21,025 nt of DNA. Source: a virus. The stretch covers positions 1 to 21,025 of IMG/VR virus record IMGVR_UViG_3300034071_000758. The stretch is one strand, 5' to 3'. Under the pieces are notes generated by a model. The model was not told where the DNA came from, did not search any database, and saw nothing but the letters and a program-made list of their open reading frames with translations. Positions 7,372 through 13,988 of this stretch are shown piece after piece. Position 1 is the first letter of the stretch; the number at the start of each line of letters is the position of its first letter. The position numbers and the translations under genes were made by a program.

Positions 7372-7972
7372 AGATAATATGGATTTAATGGCTCGTTATC
7401 CTGATAATTATTTTGATTTGGCTATTGTTGACCCGCCGTATGGTTTAGGGAATAGACTTTCAGACGGGGGGGGTAAAAGAAAAGACGATCCATCTCGTTT
7501 ATTATATATAGATAAAGATTGGGATGTTTTACCTAAAAAAGAATATTGGGATGAATTATTCAGAGTTTCAAAAAATCAAGTTGTTTTCGGAGCTAATTAT
7601 TTTTTAGAATATTTATCTAATACAAGAGGTTTTATTTGTTGGGATAAAAACCAACAAATGCCAACTTTATCAGCTTGCGAATTGGTTTGGACTTCATTTG
7701 ATAAACCAGCAAAAATAATGAAAAAATCCAGTACAGATTTAGATCGATTTCACCCAACACAAAAACCTATTTATGTATATAAATTTGTATTTGAATATTG
7801 TAAAAGTATCAAAGGAGATAAAATCCTCGATACGCACTTAGGAAGTGGCTCAATAGCAATAGCTTGCCACGATTACGGATTTGATTTAACAGCATGCGAA
7901 CTTGATAAAGAGTATTACGATAAGGCAATGAAAAGAATAAACAATCATATTTTACAACAAAAATTATTTTAA
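7355..7972 (+). CDS. DNA amino-methyltransferase (N6-A or N4-C), orphan
   Basis: A 205-residue S-adenosylmethionine-dependent DNA methyltransferase of the N6_N4 family. The catalytic motif IV DPPYG (26-30) precedes HPTQKP (133-138) and the SAM-binding motif I, DTHLGSGS (159-166), which is the beta-class order. No restriction endonuclease lies beside it, so it probably protects phage DNA or tunes gene expression rather than forming a restriction-modification pair. Codons 38-40 create a run of eight Gs (7466-7473), unusual in this AT-rich genome and a potential slippage site. The recognition sequence cannot be read from the protein. Confidence 0.88.
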   Translation: MTITNEDNMDLMARYPDNYFDLAIVDPPYGLGNRLSDGGGKRKDDPSRLLYIDKDWDVLPKKEYWDELFRVSKNQVVFGANYFLEYLSNTRGFICWDKNQQMPTLSACELVWTSFDKPAKIMKKSSTDLDRFHPTQKPIYVYKFVFEYCKSIKGDKILDTHLGSGSIAIACHDYGFDLTACELDKEYYDKAMKRINNHILQQKLF

Positions 7973-7973
7973 A

Positions 7974-8117
7974 ATGAATAAAAATTTAAAAGGGTTTGAA
8001 TACCTAGGTAAAACAAAAAGCGACAAGGGAAAAACATTTGAGACAAAAGAAGTTGATGTCGCTAAAATGAAGGCGGTAAGGATTGATAAGAAAACAATCA
8101 AGTTAATTAAAAAGTAA
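7974..8117 (+). CDS. Small basic phage protein, 47 aa
   Basis: A 47-residue lysine-rich ORF (starts MNKNLKGFEYLGKTKSDKGK) that starts one base after the methyltransferase stop and fills the gap before the SSB-like gene. No family recognised; the basic charge could suit nucleic-acid binding. Support comes mainly from tight spacing and an in-frame ATG with an A-rich leader. Confidence 0.5.
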   Translation: MNKNLKGFEYLGKTKSDKGKTFETKEVDVAKMKAVRIDKKTIKLIKK

Positions 8118-8138
8118 ACAATTAAAAACAAATAAACA

Positions 8139-8483
8139 ATGAGTACAATGATTAGTGGGTACATTACCCTAGAAAAATTAAAAGAAATCGTAAAAGTATG
8201 CGAATCTAAAAACGAAACAGGCTTTAAGTTTACAGCCTCTATTTCAGACACATCAAACCAATATGGTCAAAATGTATCCTTCTTTGCAGAACAAACCAAA
8301 GAACAACGAGACGCAAAAGTTAACAAGTATTATTTTGGGAATGGCAAGGTATTTTGGACGGATGGCAAAATTAGTTTAGGAACTAAAGACCAGCCAATAC
8401 CGACTAGCGAAGTGAAATATCAAGGTGGCAAGGTTGAAGATGTTAGAGTATTACAGGCTGAATCTGACGATTTACCATTCTAG
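8139..8483 (+). CDS. SSB-like phage protein with acidic DDLPF tail
   Basis: A 114-residue, beta-rich protein (GYITLEKLKEIVKVCESK, then SNQYGQNVSFFAEQTKEQRD) that I recognise as a type common beside recombination genes in Bacteroidota phages. It ends in SDDLPF, which copies the acidic, Phe-terminated tip of bacterial SSB proteins (consensus DDDIPF) used to dock replication and repair enzymes. A role in ssDNA binding is inferred from this tail, from the FYFGNGKVFW-like strand region and from position between the annealase/exonuclease block and the primase-helicase. No classical OB-fold signature can be proven by eye. Confidence 0.6.
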   Translation: MSTMISGYITLEKLKEIVKVCESKNETGFKFTASISDTSNQYGQNVSFFAEQTKEQRDAKVNKYYFGNGKVFWTDGKISLGTKDQPIPTSEVKYQGGKVEDVRVLQAESDDLPF

Positions 8484-8498
8484 TCAAAAAATAATATG

Positions 8499-8506
8499 TA
8501 AATTTG
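8499..8506 (+). promoter_or_regulatory. Putative -7 box for the primase-helicase leader
   Basis: TAAATTTG matches the Bacteroidota -7 element TAnnTTTG. Transcription would start near 8512-8514, just ahead of the structured leader. No good TTTG is found at the -33 position, so the promoter may be weak or need an activator. Confidence 0.45.
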
Positions 8507-8520
8507 AATCGAAAATATAG

Positions 8521-8606
8521 CTGGTACCTATATTAAAAATTTTCCACTGCCCTCATTTTTTAAATGCAACGTACCAGGTTCATTTTTAATTTGAGGGTAT
8601 TTTTTT
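8521..8606 (+). promoter_or_regulatory. Structured 5' leader: pseudoknot plus terminator-like hairpin
   Basis: Three nested or crossing pairings occupy the intergenic region. Outer stem: 8548-8555 with 8592-8599 (core CCCTCA/TGAGGG), followed by a 7-base T-run (8600-8606). Inner hairpin: AAATG 8562-8566 with CATTT 8581-8585, and AAC 8568-8570 with GTT 8578-8580, closing a 7-base loop GTACCAG (8571-8577). That loop is perfectly complementary to CTGGTAC at 8521-8527, giving a pseudoknot. The T-run ends 5 bases before the start codon, so this looks like a transcription attenuator or riboregulator of the primase-helicase gene. Confidence 0.6.
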
Positions 8607-8611
8607 AAATT

Positions 8612-10906
8612 ATGATTACATTAGACAGATGTTTAAGATTGCTCGAAAGTGGTTTATCACTTGCAACTTTAAGCGAAAACAAACAAGCTAATTTTAGTTG
8701 GAAGCCAAACCAACAAACACCACTATCAAAAGAGGAATTTGCAAAGCGCTATCATTACCAAGGCGGGATCATGCTGAAAAGCGGTGAACAAATGAAAGCG
8801 ACTTCAAACATTGCTTTGATTACAGGTTATAATAACATCGAAGTTATTGACGTAGACTTAAAAGTATTTGCAACTTTACCCGAGCAGACTAACTTTTGGA
8901 ATGAGCTTCATGAATATTTGAAATCAAACATTGATGACTTTGATTTAAAGTTTGTTATTTACAAGACTAAAAACCAAGGTTATCACATTCTTTATAAGTG
9001 CAATACCATTGTAGGTAATTCAAAGATTGCTAAATTGAAAGGACATAAAGAATGCGTAATTGAATCCCGTGGAATAGGCGGTTATGTTGTGGTTTATGAT
9101 AATCAAATTAGTAAATTAGACTATCTTGAAATTAAGGCTATCACAGAACGTGACAGGCAAATCCTTTGGGATATTTGTAAAACGTACAATTATGTTGAAG
9201 AAAGCAAAACGATACAACCTGAAAAGAAAGCAGTTAAAGAGTATGCAGAAAACGAAATCACTCCATGGAAGGACTACAATGATAAAACTGATATCTTTGA
9301 TGTTATTGGTAGTGACTTCAAGATAGTAAAGAAATTAGCAAACCATTATATTATTTTGCGCCATGGAGCTACATCCGTGCAAAGCGGTTACGTTTATCGT
9401 AATTCAAACTGCATGTATTTATTCAGTACAGGAACCATATACCCAAACGAAAAGCTAATAAGCCCTTTTAGTGCGTATGCAATAAAGAATCATAATGGCA
9501 ATTATAAAGAAGCCGCAAAGGATTTATACAATCAAGGATTCGGAAGTCGTATCGTAACTAAAAAGAAAGCTATTGAAGATAAAGAAATAATTAACATCAA
9601 TGCAGACGATTTAAATTTTCCTATCGACATTTTTCCGCAAGACATTCAAGAGTATATGATTGAATGTAACAAAACTTTGGATAGCTCGATTGATTACATG
9701 GGCTGTTCAATGTTATGGCTACTTTCAGTTATTGTAGGTAATTCAATTCAGATTGAAGTTAAGCGTGGATGGTACGAAACTTGCAACGTATGGATTGCCA
9801 TCGTTGGTAAGGCGGGGCTAGGTAAAACTCCAAGTATTAGCAATATTATTTATCCATTGCAGAAAATCAATTCAAAGAGAATTAAAGAATACATCAAACA
9901 ATATGATAAATACGAAGCCTATTCAAAGTTAACCGCTGATGAACAAAAGCAAAAAGAAGAAACAAAGAAGCCTATAAAAAATCAATTCATTGCCAATGAT
10001 ATCACTTTGGAAGCCCTAGTTGATTTACATCAAGAATCAAAGAATGCAGTCGGAGTGTTTAAAGATGAACTTGCTGGATGGTTCAAAGACATGAATAAGT
10101 ATCGAGCGGGATCCGACCTTGAATTTTGGTTAAGCTCGTGGAGTGGTAAGAGTGTAAGCATGAATCGAAAGACCGCAAAATCCTCGTTTGTTGAAAAACC
10201 ATTTATCCCAGTTTTGGGTGGCATTCAACCTGGTATATTAGAACAATCATATACGGCTGAAAACAAAGAGAATGGATTTGTTGACAGGATGTTAGTATCA
10301 ATGCCCGAATTAGAGATTGAAAGCTATAACACCAACGAAATGCACGAAGCGACTTTATTATGGTACGAAACGTTTATAATAGGAATTTATGAGCATGTTA
10401 AATTCACTTTGATTGAATACGACCAAGACGCTGAAATCCTAGTTAAGAATGCTAAAATGGATGCAGAAGCCAAAATCGAGTGGGAAAGAATTTTTAATGA
10501 CATTACCAATGTGCAAAATTCAGACGATGAAAACGAGTATATGAAAAGCATGCTACCAAAACAAAAGAGTTATATCCCTCGATTTGCGCTTTTAATCCAC
10601 ATTTTAGACTACTTCATGGACGTTAAGCACAAAGACCCTTATATAGTGAATAAAGACGCAATTTTGAAGGCTGAAAAGCTATCAAAGTATTTTATCCAAA
10701 TGGCAAAGAAAGTCAAGGTGAATTCAATCGAGCACAAAGAGATTAAGGATGTTATTTACAATGCAAAAAATAAGACGAATAAACAAAAGTTTGAAGATAT
10801 GTACATGTCGAATCCTGAATTAGACAAAAAAAGAGTAGCTGAAATGCTGGGATTGTCACGAACTCAAATTTATAGATATATAGCTGAAATAGAGAAAAAA
10901 GTGTAA
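8612..10906 (+). CDS. Primase-helicase: prim-pol N-terminus with DUF3987 helicase-like domain
   Basis: A 764-residue replication protein. Residues about 20-190 look like a bifunctional primase/polymerase domain: catalytic DVD at 80-82 (VIDVDLK), GYHILYKC (123-130) and ESRGIGGYVVVYD (151-163). Residues about 335-700 match DUF3987, with a Walker-A-like GKAGLGKTPS (399-408) and the motif KDELAGWFKD. The last 30 residues form a helix-turn-helix (RVAEMLGLSRTQIYRYI) that could bind origin DNA. Known proteins of this type prime and unwind phage DNA. Its stop codon lies inside the first repeat of the symmetric array that follows, and its expression is probably governed by the leader at 8521-8606. Confidence 0.83.
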   Translation: MITLDRCLRLLESGLSLATLSENKQANFSWKPNQQTPLSKEEFAKRYHYQGGIMLKSGEQMKATSNIALITGYNNIEVIDVDLKVFATLPEQTNFWNELHEYLKSNIDDFDLKFVIYKTKNQGYHILYKCNTIVGNSKIAKLKGHKECVIESRGIGGYVVVYDNQISKLDYLEIKAITERDRQILWDICKTYNYVEESKTIQPEKKAVKEYAENEITPWKDYNDKTDIFDVIGSDFKIVKKLANHYIILRHGATSVQSGYVYRNSNCMYLFSTGTIYPNEKLISPFSAYAIKNHNGNYKEAAKDLYNQGFGSRIVTKKKAIEDKEIININADDLNFPIDIFPQDIQEYMIECNKTLDSSIDYMGCSMLWLLSVIVGNSIQIEVKRGWYETCNVWIAIVGKAGLGKTPSISNIIYPLQKINSKRIKEYIKQYDKYEAYSKLTADEQKQKEETKKPIKNQFIANDITLEALVDLHQESKNAVGVFKDELAGWFKDMNKYRAGSDLEFWLSSWSGKSVSMNRKTAKSSFVEKPFIPVLGGIQPGILEQSYTAENKENGFVDRMLVSMPELEIESYNTNEMHEATLLWYETFIIGIYEHVKFTLIEYDQDAEILVKNAKMDAEAKIEWERIFNDITNVQNSDDENEYMKSMLPKQKSYIPRFALLIHILDYFMDVKHKDPYIVNKDAILKAEKLSKYFIQMAKKVKVNSIEHKEIKDVIYNAKNKTNKQKFEDMYMSNPELDKKRVAEMLGLSRTQIYRYIAEIEKKV

Positions 10907-11145
10907 CATCGTGTAACGTATAGGTTACACAGACGTTACACACTAAAACGTTGATAATCAACACTTTAAGTAAAAAGCGTGTAACATGTTACACATTCAT
11001 AAAAAAAATAAATGAAAAATAAAATCAGAAATAAAATAAAAATTTTCAAACCGTGTAACATGTTACACAAAAAACTCATAACTCATTGATAATCAATGAA
11101 AATCGTGTAACGTATCGTGTAACGTATTGTGTAACGTAGTGTAAC
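10901..11145 (+). repeat. Mirror-symmetric iteron array, candidate replication origin
   Basis: Twelve GTGTAAC half-sites: forward at 10901, 10911, 10979, 11053, 11105, 11117, 11129 and 11139; reverse (GTTACAC) at 10924, 10935, 10988 and 11062. The inner four make two perfect 16-bp palindromes GTGTAACATGTTACAC (10979-10994 and 11053-11068). Two TTGATAATCAA palindromes (10951-10961 and 11086-11096) flank them at exactly 17 bases on each side. The centre (10995-11052) has only 7 G/C in 58 bases. Outer half-sites are spaced 10-13 bases apart, about one helical turn. Location right after the primase-helicase and the AT-rich core fit an origin; dense operator clustering is the alternative. Confidence 0.75.
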
Positions 11146-11162
11146 ATTTAAAAAAATATAAC

Positions 11163-11666
11163 ATGAATAGAGAAACCAAAAAAAGATTCCTACAAGCTAA
11201 GCGTGAACATCTCATTAGAAAATACCCAACGTGGACGGAAGATGACATCAAAAGTTTTAGTCATTACACGAAAACTGATAACGGAGCGAATGGTTTGACC
11301 AGGTGCATAATAGACTGGATAACATTCAAAGGCGGTCAGGCTGAAAGAATAAACACAATGGGCCGTAGAGTTGACAATACAAAGACAGTTAAAGACGTTT
11401 TAGGCTTTACAAGGGTAGTTGGTTCAGTTAGCTGGCAAAAGGGTACAGGAACGAAAGGGAGCGCTGATATAAGCGCAACTATCCCAATGGTAGTAAATAA
11501 CATGAAAGTAGGAGTAAGTGTGAAAATAGAGGTTAAGTATGGCAAAGACAGACAAAGCGAGGATCAAAAGAAATATGAACATTCAATCAATGAAGCGGGG
11601 GGTATTTATGTCATTGCTAGGAATATTGATGACTTTATTGAGTGGTACGATGAAACATTTAAATAA
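11163..11666 (+). CDS. PD-(D/E)XK nuclease, VRR-NUC / resolvase-like
   Basis: A 167-residue nuclease-fold protein. The core runs GTGTKGSADI (Asp102), VSVKIEVKYG (E123-V-K125) and DRQSEDQKKYEHSINEAGG with conserved Gln residues, the arrangement of VRR-NUC and Holliday-junction-resolvase-like nucleases of phages. An N-terminal basic helical region (about 1-40) could hold DNA. It likely processes recombination or replication intermediates. It begins 17 bases after the last repeat of the array and has a simple A-rich leader. Confidence 0.7.
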   Translation: MNRETKKRFLQAKREHLIRKYPTWTEDDIKSFSHYTKTDNGANGLTRCIIDWITFKGGQAERINTMGRRVDNTKTVKDVLGFTRVVGSVSWQKGTGTKGSADISATIPMVVNNMKVGVSVKIEVKYGKDRQSEDQKKYEHSINEAGGIYVIARNIDDFIEWYDETFK

Positions 11667-11719
11667 CGTGACTTATACTACACATCACAATCATTAACAA
11701 GTATATTTTATAACACATT

Positions 11720-11926
11720 ATGCAAATAGAATTTAAGATTACAGGTGAAGACCAAAACGAATTAATGCCGTACTTTCAAGCGCAAAATAGAGACGCTTTT
11801 TTATTCGAATTATTTCATAATTTTTTTAGACAATGGAAAAATACAGATGGCATGGTAGACATTGAAGATGTTAAAGAAAAGTTATTTGAGTTAAAGAATG
11901 AACATAATATTATTTTAATCAATTAA
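11720..11926 (+). CDS. Hypothetical phage protein, 68 aa
   Basis: Unrecognised 68-residue acidic protein with amphipathic helices (RDAFLFELFHNFFRQW). It starts in an ATTATG context 53 bases after the nuclease gene; that gap shows no hairpin and only a weak TATATTTT. No function can be assigned. Confidence 0.6.
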   Translation: MQIEFKITGEDQNELMPYFQAQNRDAFLFELFHNFFRQWKNTDGMVDIEDVKEKLFELKNEHNIILIN

Positions 11927-11942
11927 TTGTAGACTAACTTTG
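11913..11942 (+). promoter_or_regulatory. Putative promoter before the sigma-like gene
   Basis: TAACTTTG (11935-11942) matches TAnnTTTG; a TTTT (11913-11916) lies 18 bases upstream as an imperfect -33 box. It overlaps the end of the preceding gene and would start transcription about 12 bases before the TTG start at 11961. Confidence 0.4.
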
Positions 11943-11960
11943 TTTTCCAAATGAACTTAA

Positions 11961-12419
11961 TTGACTGATATAGTACAAGAGTACCCAATACTTATCGAAG
12001 CTAGTAAGAAGATAACAAACAACCATGAATTACACATGGACTTGTTACACTATGCTTTAGAAGAACTATATTCAAAGAAAAACTATGAAGAAATTATAAA
12101 TAGTGGTGGTGTTCGTTTCTATGTAGTTCGTATCATGCTTACTCAATGGCGTTCAAATACAGGTCCTTTTTATAAAATGTTTTTCAATCAAAAATCAAAT
12201 GAGATAAGCGAAGATATTATAGACTATAAAGAATACGACCATAACGAGCTCGAATATATCAAAGCATTAGAAGACCTAGCCTGGTACGATAAGGAATTAT
12301 TCAAAATATTTTCAGACAAACAACATACGATATCAAGCCTATCTCGAGAGACTGGCATCCCGAGGTCAAGTGTTGACATTACCATAAAAAAAGTACGCAA
12401 AATATTACGCAAACTATGA
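11961..12419 (+). CDS. Sigma-70-like regulator (HTH at C-terminus)
   Basis: A 152-residue protein arranged like a minimal sigma factor: a helical N-terminal half (about 15-65, ELHMDLLHYALEELY then VRFYVVRIMLTQWRS) in the position of region 2, an acidic linker, and a C-terminal helix-turn-helix (about 123-148, ISSLSRETGIPRSSVDITIK) in the position of region 4. It probably directs transcription of the downstream late genes. The frame has a stop at 11958-11960, so the first start is TTG at 11961; a later ATG (12037) would remove part of the first helix. It could instead be a plain HTH transcription factor. Its end overlaps the phosphoesterase by 4 bases (ATGA). Confidence 0.55.
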   Translation: MTDIVQEYPILIEASKKITNNHELHMDLLHYALEELYSKKNYEEIINSGGVRFYVVRIMLTQWRSNTGPFYKMFFNQKSNEISEDIIDYKEYDHNELEYIKALEDLAWYDKELFKIFSDKQHTISSLSRETGIPRSSVDITIKKVRKILRKL

Positions 12420-13048
12420 GCAGAGTATTAGTAATCGGAGACATTCACGAACCATTTTGTTTAGATGGGTATCTTGAACATTGTAAAAAACAATACAAAG
12501 ATTTCAAATGTGATATGGTAGTTTTCATAGGAGACATAATCGATTCACATTATAGCTCATTCCATAGCACGGATCCCGATGGTTTGAGCGCAATAGATGA
12601 GCTTAACGCTTCTATTAAGAAACTTCGCAAATGGCATAAAGCGTTCCCAAATGGAACAGTTATAATTGGCAACCATGACAGAATTGTGGCCCGCAAGGCA
12701 TTAGCCAACGGAATAAGCGCAAAGTGGATTAAGGAATTTAAAGATGTACTTGAAGTCCCAACTTGGAATTTTACTACGGATAAAATAATTGATGGAGTTT
12801 ACTACGTTCATGGAGAAGGAGCAACGGCATTCATGAAAGCAAAGAATCAATTTAGATCCGTGGTTGCCGGCCATACACACACGAAATGTTATATCGAATA
12901 TATTAACAATGTGTTCGGAATGCAAGTCGGTTGCGGAGTGGATGCGAAGGCTTACGCTATGGCATACGCTAAAAACTATGCACCGCCTCAGATAGCTTGC
13001 GGAGTGGTTATTGATGGTAAATTACCGATTATAATTAAAATGCACTAA
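12416..13048 (+). CDS. Calcineurin-like metallophosphoesterase
   Basis: A 210-residue phosphoesterase with the full metal-binding signature: GDIHEP (Asp9, His11), GDIID (Asp40), GNHD (Asn86, His87), VHGE (His132) and GHTHTK (His153, His155). Such phage enzymes hydrolyse phosphodiester or phosphomonoester bonds; some act on RNA 2',3'-cyclic phosphates or nucleotides, but the substrate here cannot be told. It is in an ATGA overlap with the sigma-like gene. Confidence 0.85.
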   Translation: MSRVLVIGDIHEPFCLDGYLEHCKKQYKDFKCDMVVFIGDIIDSHYSSFHSTDPDGLSAIDELNASIKKLRKWHKAFPNGTVIIGNHDRIVARKALANGISAKWIKEFKDVLEVPTWNFTTDKIIDGVYYVHGEGATAFMKAKNQFRSVVAGHTHTKCYIEYINNVFGMQVGCGVDAKAYAMAYAKNYAPPQIACGVVIDGKLPIIIKMH

Positions 13049-13065
13049 AATATATATTTAACTAT

Positions 13066-13347
13066 ATGAAATGGAAATTTGAAAATATAGACGTTATATT
13101 CAGTTGTCATGAGGATGACTTTGAACGCACAAGTAATTATTCACGAAATAAACTAAAAACAGATGATAGAATTATTATTATTGACGGCGCTAATATCGAT
13201 GGGAACGATAGCACTAATATTGAATCCGATATATGCGAAAGTAGTGAAGATATTATCAATACTGACAAACAGAAATCTAGAAGGAAAGCCACTAAAGTGT
13301 CCGACGTGCCTACCATTTTGGATAACGATGATAGTATTATTGAGTAA
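13066..13347 (+). CDS. Possible hydrophilic protein overlapping the next gene
   Basis: A 93-codon ORF starting 17 bases after the phosphoesterase stop. Its first 32 codons (MKWKFENIDVIFSCHEDDFE...) fill an otherwise empty 114-base gap, and codons 33-93 run in another frame through the membrane protein gene for 185 bases. The overlapped part reads as an acidic, D/N/S/I-rich chain with a purine-any-pyrimidine codon pattern, but the same pattern can arise as a shadow of hydrophobic codons in the other frame. I regard translation from 13066 as plausible and the function as unknown. Confidence 0.4.
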   Translation: MKWKFENIDVIFSCHEDDFERTSNYSRNKLKTDDRIIIIDGANIDGNDSTNIESDICESSEDIINTDKQKSRRKATKVSDVPTILDNDDSIIE

Positions 13348-13432
13348 TGGAACTTCAATATTATATTGTATTCTTTTTAGTTTTTGCGCTAGCTACCTTG
13401 GGGAGTATTTTTTTAAAAGACTTACCTCATGA
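13163..13432 (+). CDS. Small membrane protein with CPTCLPFW motif
   Basis: An 89-residue protein with a hydrophobic N-terminal helix (about 3-22), a short cytosolic segment carrying KPLKCPTCLPFW (residues 42-53) and two further hydrophobic stretches (about 54-62 and 66-82). The Cys-Pro-x-Cys-x-x-Phe-Trp cluster followed by a membrane helix is a pattern I know from short phage membrane proteins of unknown role. Its ATG lies inside the 13066 ORF, and its end overlaps the HExxH gene by 4 bases (ATGA). Confidence 0.7.
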   Translation: MIELLLLTALISMGTIALILNPIYAKVVKILSILTNRNLEGKPLKCPTCLPFWITMIVLLSNGTSILYCILFSFCASYLGEYFFKRLTS

Positions 13433-13776
13433 GAAAGACTATTAAACTGAATATTTATGATTGTAAGGTAAATTTTATCCTATCATTAGATATCAATAAA
13501 GACATTAAGAGGATATCCACAAAGAATAAACAACCTTTTATATTAGATAGTGAAGTTGAAGGCATTGTTTTTTACTTTAATTTAAGTGAATACTTCATAT
13601 TGATTAACGATGATTATTTAACCCATAATACATTGGCCCATGAGATTTATCATTTAGTTATCAAAGTAACCGAACCACGGGACATAACAGATGAGGAAGC
13701 TCAAGCCTGGTTATGTGGAAAACTAACACAAGAAATATATAAATTTTTAGAACAAAACAAAGTAGAGATTAAATGA
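13429..13776 (+). CDS. Mini zinc metallopeptidase-like protein (HExxH)
   Basis: A 115-residue protein with the zinc-peptidase helix LAHEIYHLV (His71, Glu72, His75) followed after 13 residues by DEEAQAWL, which can supply the third, acidic ligand. The pattern resembles ImmA/IrrE-type (M78-like) or related small phage peptidases, but it lacks an HTH and no repressor gene lies next to it. The target could be a phage or host regulator. It overlaps both neighbours by ATGA junctions, placing it in a tightly coupled operon. Confidence 0.65.
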   Translation: MRKTIKLNIYDCKVNFILSLDINKDIKRISTKNKQPFILDSEVEGIVFYFNLSEYFILINDDYLTHNTLAHEIYHLVIKVTEPRDITDEEAQAWLCGKLTQEIYKFLEQNKVEIK

Positions 13777-13988
13777 CAATGGTAATAACGCAAGAAGATA
13801 AGGATATATTATTAGAGAATAGAAAGATTATTCTCGATATAACACATGGATATAAGATGGATGAATTGAAGGTATTATATGAGGTACATAATCGAATATA
13901 TAAGACTAATAAGAGCCCAAATGGGTGCGGTTCATGTATTAGAAGCGTAATGATATCACTACAAAAAGCATTGTCTAAAGTATTATGA
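13773..13988 (+). CDS. Small phage protein with CxxC motif, 71 aa
   Basis: A 71-residue helical protein with NGCGSCIRSVM near the C-terminus; small proteins with this G-x-x-C-G-S-C-x-R-S pattern recur in Bacteroidota phages, usually close to terminase genes. The Cys pair might bind zinc or form a disulfide, and a zinc-ribbon-like DNA contact is conceivable. Function unknown. It overlaps both neighbours by four bases. Confidence 0.65.
   Translation: MTMVITQEDKDILLENRKIILDITHGYKMDELKVLYEVHNRIYKTNKSPNGCGSCIRSVMISLQKALSKVL

Noticed and set aside
10995-11052. Short ORF or terminator in the A-rich core of the array
   Set aside because: No sizeable ORF, and the hairpins are followed by A-runs rather than T-runs on the + strand, so they are not terminators for the + strand genes.
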